Positions 8,236 to 15,896 of a stretch of 36,830 nt of DNA are shown here, in pieces. The stretch spans positions 1 to 36,830 of the forward strand of contig NSJL01000035.1 of assembly GCA_002634385.1 (NCBI GenBank). The letters are read 5' to 3'. The translations under genes and the position numbers were made by a program. Position 1 is the first letter of the stretch, and each line of letters starts with the position of its first letter. The DNA is from Nitrospira sp. Its GTDB lineage: Bacteria; Nitrospirota; Thermodesulfovibrionia; Thermodesulfovibrionales; Dissulfurispiraceae. Below the pieces are notes generated by a model. The model searched no databases. It worked only from the letters and a program-made list of their open reading frames with translations, and was not told the origin of the DNA.

Positions 8236-8263
8236 CGTCACCCCGGCGAAAGCCGGGGTCCAG
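8236..8263. repeat. REP-type palindrome
   Basis: ACCCCGGC-GAAA-GCCGGGGT at 8240-8259 is a perfect 8-bp stem on a GNRA tetraloop, inside a GTCAC...GTCCAG context. It matches a widespread bacterial extragenic palindrome pattern (GTCATCCCGGCGAAAGCC type). Confidence 0.7.
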
Positions 8264-8305
8264 TTCCTGCCGCCATTCCGGTGGAAAGAGGACTACAGCA
8301 AGCCT

Positions 8306-8593
8306 TCAGTGATTCTCGGTGATACGCCTTTCCATTATCTCGTACACACTCTTCCTGTGTCTGATGCCTAAAATGAAAACTCTTGATTCTTCGATTAAAA
8401 ATAAGACCCGATAATCGCCCACGCGCAGTTTCCAATACCCTCTCAAGGTCTTCCTGAGCGGCTCCCCGTACTCGTGCGGTGCTGTAGAGAGACGCGTTTC
8501 GATGGCTGTCCTGATGCGTGCCTTCAAATCGGAGTTGATAAGCGGCAGATCGTCGGACCTTACTGCGGGATGGTAAACCAACTCATAAGGCAT
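8306..8593 (-). CDS. RelE/ParE-family toxin
   Basis: A 95-residue protein with the RelE/ParE fold signature: an N-terminal MPYELVYHPAV strand, a long helix, a basic LRGYWKLRVGDYRVLF core, and the C-terminal FILGIRHRKSVYE strand typical of RelE members that cleave mRNA at the ribosome. I chose the ATG at 8593, which overlaps the antitoxin stop codon as TAATG, so the pair is translationally coupled; a GTG start at 8605 is possible. It lies downstream of a ribbon-helix-helix antitoxin, the standard order. It marks the left edge of the accessory island. Confidence 0.88.
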   Translation of the reverse strand: MPYELVYHPAVRSDDLPLINSDLKARIRTAIETRLSTAPHEYGEPLRKTLRGYWKLRVGDYRVLFLIEESRVFILGIRHRKSVYEIMERRITENH

Positions 8594-8823
8594 TATCCCT
8601 TCCACACCTCATCATGAGAGAGGAGCTTCGAACGATCCAGTGTCCTCATCCTCTCATCTGCGAGGGCGGAAAGTGCCACATCCTCTTTCAATTCCAAGGC
8701 CTCTTTAATGAGATCTCTCACTATCATTGCCATCGACACTCCGCTTTCTTCGGCCAGATCATGTATCGCCGCATAAACGGGACGCTCAACTACAACATTT
8801 ATTCTTGGGTTCTTTGCAGGCAT
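8593..8823 (-). CDS. Ribbon-helix-helix antitoxin
   Basis: A 76-residue protein whose N-terminus (PRINVVVERPVYAAIHDLAEE then GVSMAMIVRDLIKEAL) is a classic ribbon-helix-helix DNA-binding domain. The C-terminal tail (RSKLLSHDEVW) is the usual flexible toxin-neutralising part. An AAGGAGGG site precedes the ATG at 8823. It would bind its own promoter and repress the pair together with the toxin. The gene start lies inside the 3' end of a broken recombinase gene, in another frame, so the module probably arrived by insertion there. Confidence 0.87.
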   Translation of the reverse strand: MPAKNPRINVVVERPVYAAIHDLAEESGVSMAMIVRDLIKEALELKEDVALSALADERMRTLDRSKLLSHDEVWKG

Positions 8824-9137
8824 TTTTCCCTCCTTTTCTTATAGTGTAACACAAGTGATACACCAAGAACAGCAAGAGAGGTCTGCTTCCGGTCCTGGAT
8901 ACGGTCATCCAACCGCAGCTCTTCGATAAATGAAGCGGCCGATTGTTCGTGATATTCGGTCGTGTTTACACTCAGTTTCCGTGCGTAGCTTAAAACCCGA
9001 CTGACCCAGTACGCATAAAAAGTCACCCGGTTTGCCGGGACAGGCTTGTGATCGAGCAAATACTTTTGAAAGTCTGGCAGAGAAGTTGTGTGCTCTTGCA
9101 GTAAAGAATGGATTTTTATTATTGATATAAGCAACAC
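8799..9137 (-). pseudogene. Truncated tyrosine recombinase (N-terminal core-binding domain only)
   Basis: About 112 residues resemble the N-terminal SAM-like DNA-binding domain of tyrosine recombinases, particularly integron-type and environmental XerC-like integrases: FQKYLLDHKPVPANRVTFYAYWV..., then a second helical hairpin ending GVSLVLHYKK. The catalytic domain with its R-H-R-Y residues is missing; the frame stops where the toxin-antitoxin module begins. The start is uncertain (GTG 9137 opens the frame). The fragment is divergent from hsdR, with a 94-base gap, as an integron integrase would be relative to its first cassette. It is a remnant and cannot be catalytic. Confidence 0.65.
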
Positions 9138-9169
9138 AATATGCTATGTTCATATACAATTTTTTTGAA

Positions 9170-9184
9170 CTGCCAACTTGGCAG
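9170..9184. promoter_or_regulatory. Palindrome in the hsdR upstream region
   Basis: CTGCCAA-C-TTGGCAG is a perfect 7-bp inverted repeat in the short divergent region before hsdR. It could be an operator controlling the restriction genes or part of a recombination site. Just downstream, GTTATGC at 9192-9198 is the reverse complement of the GCATAAC that opens an attC-like palindrome at 20203. Function is inference. Confidence 0.4.
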
Positions 9185-9231
9185 ATTAAATGTTATGCCG
9201 CTGGATGACTACCCCTGAACGAGGAGCCTGA

Positions 9232-11772
9232 ATGTCCGAAAACGAAGCCACAGCCCGAATCAAGATCAACAAGCTGCTCGAGACAGCAGGCTGGCGATTC
9301 TTCCCTGAGGGCGACACCCCTGCAAACATCCGGCTCGAGCCGACCGTTGCCATCAAGTCCGCCGACCTCGATTCGCTTGGCGAGAACTTCGAGAAAGCCG
9401 AGCGCGGCTTCGTTGATTTCCTTTTGCTCGACGCCCGGGGCTTCCCGTTGATCGTTTTGGAGGCCAAGGCCGAGGACAAGAATCCCCTCGTCGGCAAGGA
9501 GCAGGCCCGCAGGTACGCCCGCTCGCAGAACTGCCGGTTCGTCATCCTCTCGAACGGCAACCTGCACTACTTCTGGGACCTGGAGCGCGGCAACCCCTAC
9601 GTCATCACCTCGTTTCCGACCCCTGACTCGGTCACCGGCTACAAACAGGTCACGCCGAACCCCCAGCGTCTCGTCGAAGAACATGTCGGGGCGGACTACA
9701 TCGTCCTGACCCAGCGCCCGACCTACCAGTCCGAGGCGGGCTGGAAGAACGAGGCCGAACGTCCGGCATACATCCAGGCCAACAAGCTCCGGTTCCTGCG
9801 CCCCTACCAGCTGAAGGCCATCCATCAGTTACAGGCCGCGATGCGGGAAGGGAAGGACCGCTTCCTTTTCGAGATGGCGACGGGCACCGGCAAGACGCTG
9901 ACGGCCGCCGCCGTGGTGAAGCTCTTTCTGCGTTCCGGCAACGCCCGGCGTGTGCTCTTCCTGGTGGACCGCCTGGAACTGGAGGATCAGGCCAGGAAGG
10001 CGTTCGCCGGTTTGCTCTCCGCCGACTTCCAGACGGTCATCTACAAGGAAAACCGCGATGACTGGCGGCGGGCCGAGATCGTTGTCACCACGGTGCAGTC
10101 GCTGCTCTTCAACAACAAGTACCAGCGGTTCTTCTCGCCGACCGACTTCGATCTGGTGATCTCGGACGAGGCCCACCGTTCCATCGGCGGCAACGCCCGC
10201 GCGGTGTTCGACTACTTCATCGGCTACAAGCTGGGCCTGACCGCCACGCCACGGGACTACCTGCGCCGCTTCGATAAGGACAACCCGGGCACCCGCGACC
10301 CGCGCGAGGCCGAACGCCGCCTCCTGCTCGACACCTACCGCACCTTCGGTTGCGAGAGCGGCCAGCCGACCTTCCGCTACTCGCTGCTCGACGGTGTCAG
10401 GGACCGCTACCTGGTCAACCCGACCGTGGTGGACGCCCGCACGGAGATCACCACGGAACTGCTCTCGGAAGAGGGCTTCATCATCTCCTTCACCGACGGT
10501 ACCGGCGAGGACCAGCAGGAAGCCTTCAAGCAGCGCGAGTTCGAGAAGCGGTTCTTCTCCGAGGCTACCAACCAGCTCTTCTGCAAGACCTTCCTCGAGA
10601 ACGCCCTGCGCGATCCGGTCAGCGGCGAGATCGGCAAGTCCGTCGTCTTTGCGGTCAGCCAGAACCACGCCGCCAAGCTGGCGCAGATCTTCAACCGGAT
10701 CGCCAACCGCATGTTCCCCGGCAGGTACCAGTCCGACTTCGCGGTGCAGGTCACTTCCTCGGTTCCCGACGCCCAGCAGTTCACCACCAACTTCGCCAAC
10801 AACAACCTGCTCGGCTCGGGCAACTTCATCCCGGCCTACAAGACCAGCAAGGCGCGCGTCTGTGTAACCGTGGGCATGATGACCACAGGCTACGACTGCA
10901 CTGACATCCTCAACCTCGGCCTCTTCCGTCCCATCTTCTCGCCCACGGATTTCATCCAGATCAAGGGCCGCGGCACGCGCAAGCACGACTTCCTGGAGCA
11001 GCTCTTCGACGACCAGATCCGGGAGGGCGTCGCCCGGCACCAGAAGACCGGCTTCAAGCTCTTCGACTTCTTCGCCAACTGCGAGTACTTCGAGACCGAG
11101 TTCAACTACGACGAGGTGCTCAAGCTGCCGCGCCCGACCGGCAGGCCCCGCGACGAAGGCGGTGGAACCGGGCCGGTCGTGTACGAGGGCACCTACGAAC
11201 ACCTCGGCGCCGACATCCTCGCCTCGGTTCGGGAGGAGACGATCGGCTACGAGGGTATGAAGATCGACCGGATGTTCTTCGAGCGGTTCGAAGACGCCGT
11301 CCGCGAAGACCCGGTCATCGTCGCCGCTGTCGAAGCAGGCCAGTGGGACCGCGTGATCGACTATGTCAACCGCGAGGTCTTCGACAAGCCCGAGGAGTAC
11401 TACAGCCTCGACAAGCTGCGGAAGGCTGCCGCCGTGGACCGCCGCATCACCCTGCGCGAGATCCTGGAGAAGATCTTCGGCCTGATCCCGCGCTTTAAGA
11501 GCAAGGACGAGCTGCTCGAAGAGGAGTTCGCCAAGTTCGTGGCCGACCACGTGCCCGAGCCGCCTTCGGCGATCCCCGCGATCAAGCACTACTTCAAGGC
11601 CTACGTCACCAGCGGGCGGGTCCGCGACATCATCGACCGGCGCCAGTTCACCGATCTCGCCACCAACCCCGTTTTCTCGACCCGAGACTTCAAAGCCGTG
11701 CCCGAGAAGTTCCGCACCCTCGTGCCGGAATACATCAAGGACTACGTCTCCTTGAACCAGTTCACATTGTAA
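9232..11772 (+). CDS. hsdR: Type I restriction enzyme, R subunit (nuclease/translocase)
   Basis: An 846-residue motor and nuclease subunit. The N-terminal HsdR_N nuclease domain shows the PD-(D/E)XK residues D62, E78 and K80 (in VLEAKAED). The superfamily 2 helicase core follows, with Walker A GTGKT at 218-222, DEAH at 312-315, a TATPRDYL motif III and the late helicase motif KGRGTR. The C-terminal part is like the EcoEI R-subunit C-terminal domain. With the HsdMS protein it would translocate DNA and cut unmodified DNA. The start has a GAGGAG site. Gene length is full and no break is seen, so the subunit is probably active. Confidence 0.95.
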   Translation: MSENEATARIKINKLLETAGWRFFPEGDTPANIRLEPTVAIKSADLDSLGENFEKAERGFVDFLLLDARGFPLIVLEAKAEDKNPLVGKEQARRYARSQNCRFVILSNGNLHYFWDLERGNPYVITSFPTPDSVTGYKQVTPNPQRLVEEHVGADYIVLTQRPTYQSEAGWKNEAERPAYIQANKLRFLRPYQLKAIHQLQAAMREGKDRFLFEMATGTGKTLTAAAVVKLFLRSGNARRVLFLVDRLELEDQARKAFAGLLSADFQTVIYKENRDDWRRAEIVVTTVQSLLFNNKYQRFFSPTDFDLVISDEAHRSIGGNARAVFDYFIGYKLGLTATPRDYLRRFDKDNPGTRDPREAERRLLLDTYRTFGCESGQPTFRYSLLDGVRDRYLVNPTVVDARTEITTELLSEEGFIISFTDGTGEDQQEAFKQREFEKRFFSEATNQLFCKTFLENALRDPVSGEIGKSVVFAVSQNHAAKLAQIFNRIANRMFPGRYQSDFAVQVTSSVPDAQQFTTNFANNNLLGSGNFIPAYKTSKARVCVTVGMMTTGYDCTDILNLGLFRPIFSPTDFIQIKGRGTRKHDFLEQLFDDQIREGVARHQKTGFKLFDFFANCEYFETEFNYDEVLKLPRPTGRPRDEGGGTGPVVYEGTYEHLGADILASVREETIGYEGMKIDRMFFERFEDAVREDPVIVAAVEAGQWDRVIDYVNREVFDKPEEYYSLDKLRKAAAVDRRITLREILEKIFGLIPRFKSKDELLEEEFAKFVADHVPEPPSAIPAIKHYFKAYVTSGRVRDIIDRRQFTDLATNPVFSTRDFKAVPEKFRTLVPEYIKDYVSLNQFTL

Positions 11773-11783
11773 GGAGAAGAAGC

Positions 11784-11891
11784 GTGAGTAAAACCGGTAA
11801 AATGACCATAAACATGCTTATTCTAATCCCCTCGAATTCGATGGGTTTAAAATACAGCTTGGGCTCAAACAGGCCATTATGGTACACATGA
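11784..11891 (+). CDS. Possible tiny ORF after hsdR
   Basis: A 35-residue frame opens with GTG 11784 behind an AAGGAG site right after the hsdR stop codon, and ends two bases before the next gene. I do not recognise the product. It may be only the decayed start of a former gene, or a leader that couples translation to the next gene, which otherwise lacks a good ribosome binding site. Confidence 0.25.
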   Translation: MSKTGKMTINMLILIPSNSMGLKYSLGSNRPLWYT

Positions 11892-11892
11892 T

Positions 11893-12537
11893 ATGACCGC
11901 CGACGAATCCCTGATCTCTAAGCATGGTGGTTACCGGAAACTTAAAAGTTTTCAGGTGGCCCAGTTGGTGTTTGACATAACAGTCCGTTTCTGCAACCGA
12001 TACATCGAAAAACGAAATCGGACTCACGACCAGATGGTCCAAGCTGCGCGATCGGGTGTACAAAACATTGCCGAAGGAAGTCAGGCCTCGGGGACTTCGA
12101 AAAGAACCGAGCTCAAGCTTACAAATGTAGCGAGGGCAAGCCTTGAAGAACTGCGGCTCGATTATGAGGATTATCTTCGCCAGAACGGACTGAATCTCTG
12201 GGATCGCAAGGATCCCCGCAGACAGGCCCTGATAGATCGCAGATGTGCCACTGCTGACGAAGTGGCCGCCTGGGTGAAGGAGGTACACAACACTGGACAA
12301 AGTGGACAGGGTGGACCCAGTAGACAAGAGAAATCGGCCACCTACTCTGAAATTGTTGCGAACGCAGCACTCGTGCTGCTTGCGGTTGCGTGCAGTCTGC
12401 TTGATCGACAGCTTGCCGCTCAAGCCAGATCATTTGAAACCGAAGGCGGTTTCACCGAGCGCCTTTACCGGGTGCGCACGGCAAAACGCTCTTTGTCCAC
12501 CAAGTCAACTAAGTCCACACCGTCCACAAAGGATTGA
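11893..12537 (+). CDS. Four-helix-bundle (S23/IVP-like) protein with suffix domain
   Basis: A 214-residue protein. Residues about 15-115 match the S23/IVP four-helix-bundle family, with FQVAQLVFDITVRFCNRY, then ARSGVQNIAEGSQASGTSKR and LTNVARASLEELRLDYEDYL. The C-terminal part (about 150-195) is a suffix helix region (VLLAVACSLLDRQLAAQ). Relatives include proteins encoded in 23S rRNA intervening sequences and the Avd protein of diversity-generating retroelements. Here it lies between hsdR and hsdMS, a recurrent but unexplained arrangement. Two 9-bp tandem repeat arrays lie inside the gene and keep the frame. No reverse transcriptase is nearby. Its role in restriction is unknown. Confidence 0.8.
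   Translation: MTADESLISKHGGYRKLKSFQVAQLVFDITVRFCNRYIEKRNRTHDQMVQAARSGVQNIAEGSQASGTSKRTELKLTNVARASLEELRLDYEDYLRQNGLNLWDRKDPRRQALIDRRCATADEVAAWVKEVHNTGQSGQGGPSRQEKSATYSEIVANAALVLLAVACSLLDRQLAAQARSFETEGGFTERLYRVRTAKRSLSTKSTKSTPSTKD
12294..12329 (+). repeat. Four-unit 9-bp tandem array (TGGACnnnG)
   Basis: Four consecutive 9-base units: TGGACAAAG, TGGACAGGG, TGGACCCAG, TAGACAAGA. The period equals three codons, so unit gain or loss keeps the frame of the four-helix-bundle gene. It encodes the Gly/Ser/Gln-rich linker before the suffix domain. Confidence 0.75.
12492..12527 (-). repeat. Oppositely oriented four-unit 9-bp array
   Basis: Four 9-base units ending GTCCAC or GTCAAC (TTTGTCCAC, CAAGTCAAC, TAAGTCCAC, ACCGTCCAC) are the complement of the array at 12294-12329. 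It encodes the Ser/Thr/Lys-rich C-terminus of the protein. The two arrays could pair in the mRNA around a loop of about 160 bases. Confidence 0.75.
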
Positions 12538-12542
12538 AAGTT

Positions 12543-15500
12543 ATGCTCGACACTGATACCAAACGCCGCATCGACACCGCCCGCGACATCCTCGTCGGCA
12601 AAGTGCCCGACCCCAAGAGCCAGGTTGAACAGATCACCATCGCGCTGATCTACAAGTTCATGGACGACATGGACGCCGAGGCCGAGGAACTGGGCGGCCG
12701 CCGCAAGTTCTTCGCCGGCGAGTACGCCCGCTATGGCTGGGCGAAGCTCATGCGCTCAGGGCTCGGCGGGCACGAGACGCTCAACCTCTATGCCGAGGCC
12801 ATCGCCAAGATGCCGGAGAACCCCGGCATCCCGCCGCTCTTCCGGGACATCTTCAAGAACGCCTTTCTGCCCTACCGCGATCCGGAGACCCTGCGCGCCT
12901 TCCTCAAGATCATCGACGAGTTCGAGTACGACCACTCCGAGCGCCTTGGAGATGCCTTCGAATACCTGCTCTCGGTGCTCGGCAGCCAGGGCGACGCCGG
13001 GCAGTTCCGCACCCCGCGCCACATCATCGACTTCATCGTCGCGATCATCGACCCGAAGAAGACCGATACCGTGCTCGACCCGGCTTGCGGCACCGCCGGC
13101 TTCCTGATCTCCTCCTTCAAGCACATTCTCCGGGCGAACATGGCAAAGGTTGAAGGCGAAAGGATGAATGATGAAAGCAACGCCAATTCATCCTTCAACA
13201 TTCATCCTTCATCCTTTTCCACCCTCACTCCCGACGAGCGCGGGCGGCTGGCCGCCAACTTCAAGGGCTATGATATCTCGCCCGACATGGTTCGCCTGTC
13301 GCTGGTCAACCTGTACCTGCACGGCTTCACCGACCCGCACATCTTCGAGTACGATACGCTCACCAGCCAGGACCGCTGGAACGATTACGCCGATGTCATC
13401 CTCGCCAATCCGCCCTTCATGTCGCCGAAAGGGGGTATCAAGCCGCACAACCGCTTCAGCGTGCAGAGCAAGCGCAGCGAGGTGCTGTTCGTGGACTACA
13501 TGGCAGAGCACCTGACGCCGAGCGGTCGCGCCGGAATCATCGTGCCCGAGGGCATCATCTTCCAGAGCCAGACTGTCTACACCCAGCTCCGCAAGATGCT
13601 GGTGGAGGACTACCTCGTCGCCGTCGTCTCCCTGCCGGCGGGCGTGTTCAACCCGTACTCAGGCGTCAAGACCTCGATCCTGATCCTCGACAAGGCGCTG
13701 GCCAAGCAGGCCGGCAGCATCGCCTTTTTCAAGATCGAGAACGACGGCTTTAACCTCGGCGCACAGCGCCGCCCTATCGACAAGGACGACCTGCCCCAGG
13801 CCCGCGCCGAGATTGCCGAGTACCTGCGCCGCCTGCGTGCGCGGGAGTCGGTGGACGACTTCCAGCCGACGCTCGGGCTGGTTGTGTCGAAAGAGAAGAT
13901 CGCGGCGAACGGCGACTACAACCTGAGCGGGGAACGGTACCGGGAGAATGCCGTGTCGCTGTCCGCATTCCCCTTCGTTCAAGTTGAGGACGTGTTTCAG
14001 AAGGTGGGCGAGTCAGTCTTGCCCGAAACGTTGCCCGGCCCGGTCACGTACATCGGCCTTGAGAACATCACGCAGAGCACCGGCAAGCTCAACGGCGCTG
14101 TCGTAACGGAGACTCCGGCGGACATCAAGAGCCTCAAAAACGTTTTCAGGCCCGGTGATATCCTCTATGGTAAACTCCGCCCGAACCTGAATAAGGTTTG
14201 GTTGGCGGACCGACCGGGAATCTGCTCAACGGACATTTTCGTTGTCCGGTCCCTCGATGGTCGCACCCTCGCGCCCCTCTACGCGCATATCTTCCTCAGC
14301 ACCCGCTTCAACAATGCAGTGATATCAGAGTTGAAAGGCGCGCAGTTGCCGCGCATCGGTTGGACATCATTCGCCGCCCTTGAAATCCCCCTCCCACCGC
14401 TGGAGGTGCAGAAGGAGATTGTGGAGGAGATCGAGGGCTACCAGAGGGTCATCGACGGCGCCCGTGCCGTCCTCGACAACTACCGCCCCCATATTCCAAC
14501 GTCTTGGATACCGCGACATTTGGATGTCGAAGAACGACTAAAGACTGCTCTTGATACATTTATACGACGAGATTCTAAACTGATCGATCTTAATGCTAAC
14601 GAGCGGTCTATGACGGCAAAAATCGCAGATTACCTTCAGGATGAGTTTCCGGAGTGGGATGTGGATCACGAATATAATCGAGATGAAAACGCTCCAAAAC
14701 GAGACACCAGCGGAACGCTTACTACACCCGACATCATTATCCACCGTCGTGGCACCAATGAGAACTTCATTGTAATAGAGATTAAGAAGGAGCGCGGAGG
14801 AGAAGATCTTAACCGACTGAGAGAAATCGCCACACAGAGGAGCTATCATTACGCCTTTGCAATCACGATTGATCGAAATCGGCCAACAAACGACTGGATC
14901 AACCCAATTATATATGCCGATGTTGCCCCCCAGATCTCCATCCACCCCGCCTGGCCGATGGTGGAGTTGGGGGAGGTCATAGAGGACAAGCCGAGGAACG
15001 GTTACTCGGGCAGGCCGGTGGACCGCGTCACGGATACAAAGGTCCTAACACTCAGCGCGACCACGTCAGGGAAGCTCGATTTAACGAAGTTCAAATACCT
15101 GGACGAAGAAATTCCGATGACCGCCGCATGCCGTTGCCGACGGGGAGACATCTACTTGCAGCGTGGAAACACGGCCGAGTTGGTCGGAACTGCTGCTTTG
15201 TTCGACGTGGACGAACCCGGCTTCATCTATCCTGACCTTATGATCCGGGTTCGCGCCGACTCGTCCAAGATCGTCAGCCACTATCTATTAATTGCGCTGC
15301 AAAGCCAGCCGGTCCGCGACTTCCTGATGCAAAACGCAGTTGGCGCTGCCGGCAGCATGCCCAAGATCAATCAGAGCATTGTCGAGCGAATTCCAATCCC
15401 GCTCCCGCCCATCGATACACAGCGCGCCATCGTCGCCGAGATCGAAGCCGAGCAGGCGTTGGTCAACGCCAACCGCGAGCTGATCGCGCGCATGGAGAAG

Positions 15501-15545
15501 AAGATCCAAGCCACCCTCGCTCGCGTTTGGGGCGAGAATGAGTAG
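12543..15545 (+). CDS. hsdM: Type I restriction HsdM-HsdS fusion with an inserted PD-(D/E)XK-like domain
   Basis: A 1000-residue protein. Residues 1-460 are HsdM: N-terminal helical domain, SAM motif LDPACGTAGF near 178-187, and catalytic NPPF at 289-292, which methylates adenine at N6. Residues about 470-650 form the first HsdS target-recognition half, ending with its conserved helix (QKEIVEEIEGYQRVIDGA). Residues about 652-797 are an extra domain with TPDIII...VIEIKKE, the D-x(n)-E-x-K pattern of PD-(D/E)XK nucleases. Residues 798-1000 are the second recognition half, ending LARVWGENE. The start is ATG 12543, nine bases after AAGGA. A palindromic mini-element also adds about 25 residues near position 205-228. 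Confidence 0.92.
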   Translation: MLDTDTKRRIDTARDILVGKVPDPKSQVEQITIALIYKFMDDMDAEAEELGGRRKFFAGEYARYGWAKLMRSGLGGHETLNLYAEAIAKMPENPGIPPLFRDIFKNAFLPYRDPETLRAFLKIIDEFEYDHSERLGDAFEYLLSVLGSQGDAGQFRTPRHIIDFIVAIIDPKKTDTVLDPACGTAGFLISSFKHILRANMAKVEGERMNDESNANSSFNIHPSSFSTLTPDERGRLAANFKGYDISPDMVRLSLVNLYLHGFTDPHIFEYDTLTSQDRWNDYADVILANPPFMSPKGGIKPHNRFSVQSKRSEVLFVDYMAEHLTPSGRAGIIVPEGIIFQSQTVYTQLRKMLVEDYLVAVVSLPAGVFNPYSGVKTSILILDKALAKQAGSIAFFKIENDGFNLGAQRRPIDKDDLPQARAEIAEYLRRLRARESVDDFQPTLGLVVSKEKIAANGDYNLSGERYRENAVSLSAFPFVQVEDVFQKVGESVLPETLPGPVTYIGLENITQSTGKLNGAVVTETPADIKSLKNVFRPGDILYGKLRPNLNKVWLADRPGICSTDIFVVRSLDGRTLAPLYAHIFLSTRFNNAVISELKGAQLPRIGWTSFAALEIPLPPLEVQKEIVEEIEGYQRVIDGARAVLDNYRPHIPTSWIPRHLDVEERLKTALDTFIRRDSKLIDLNANERSMTAKIADYLQDEFPEWDVDHEYNRDENAPKRDTSGTLTTPDIIIHRRGTNENFIVIEIKKERGGEDLNRLREIATQRSYHYAFAITIDRNRPTNDWINPIIYADVAPQISIHPAWPMVELGEVIEDKPRNGYSGRPVDRVTDTKVLTLSATTSGKLDLTKFKYLDEEIPMTAACRCRRGDIYLQRGNTAELVGTAALFDVDEPGFIYPDLMIRVRADSSKIVSHYLLIALQSQPVRDFLMQNAVGAAGSMPKINQSIVERIPIPLPPIDTQRAIVAEIEAEQALVNANRELIARMEKKIQATLARVWGENE
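13155..13220. repeat. Palindromic mini-element inserted in frame in hsdM
   Basis: GAAAGGATGAATGATGAA is followed by runs of TTCATCCTTC-type sequence that pair back to it. The element keeps the hsdM frame open and encodes a polar insertion between the conserved ...HILRANM and LTPDERGRL segments. A second copy of the same kind lies at 19450-19548. Confidence 0.7.
14496..14935 (+). other. Domain insertion between the two HsdS halves
   Basis: About 146 residues with lower GC and different codon use than the rest of hsdMS split the segment that in ordinary HsdMS fusions reads ...YRPHI directly into ...IHPxWPMVELG. The insert begins with an ERLKTALDTFIRR helix and carries DHEYNRDE, TPDIIIHRRGTNENF and VIEIKKERGGED. 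Its D and E-x-K pattern suggests a restriction-endonuclease-like fold; similar domains exist as free-standing small proteins. Confidence 0.65.
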
Positions 15546-15896
15546 CCTGTGGGAGAGAAGTGAGAAATGATTGCTGCCTCCGACTTCACAAACGAGCTTG
15601 AAGCGAAAGTGGCACAACAGCTCCATTCACAACGGGTTGGCTATCTTCTTGGTGCTGGGTCTTCGTATCTAAATGGGAATGGTTATCCGCTTGCATTCGA
15701 ACTCTGGGATCTAATCAAGTCCTCAATACCCGATGCTGCGAAGCGCGACGATATCCAAGCCAAGCTCGATGGTGGCGCAAATGGAATTGAGCAGGCGCTT
15801 GATCTTCTCGATGATGGCGGTGCCAATGACACTCCATACAGGCATCTAGTTACAGCAGCACTGGCCGACTTGTTCATGTCCAAGAATCCTCCACTA

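Noticed and set aside
7938..8312. A 124-codon frame in the repeat region
   Set aside because: Low complexity, built from palindromic repeats, without a ribosome binding site or homology-like motif.
12294..12527. CRISPR-like array
   Set aside because: The units are 9-bp tandem repeats in opposite orientations inside a gene, without spacers or cas genes.
11893..12537. Accessory protein of a diversity-generating retroelement
   Set aside because: The fold family fits Avd, but no reverse transcriptase, template repeat or variable repeat was found in the window.
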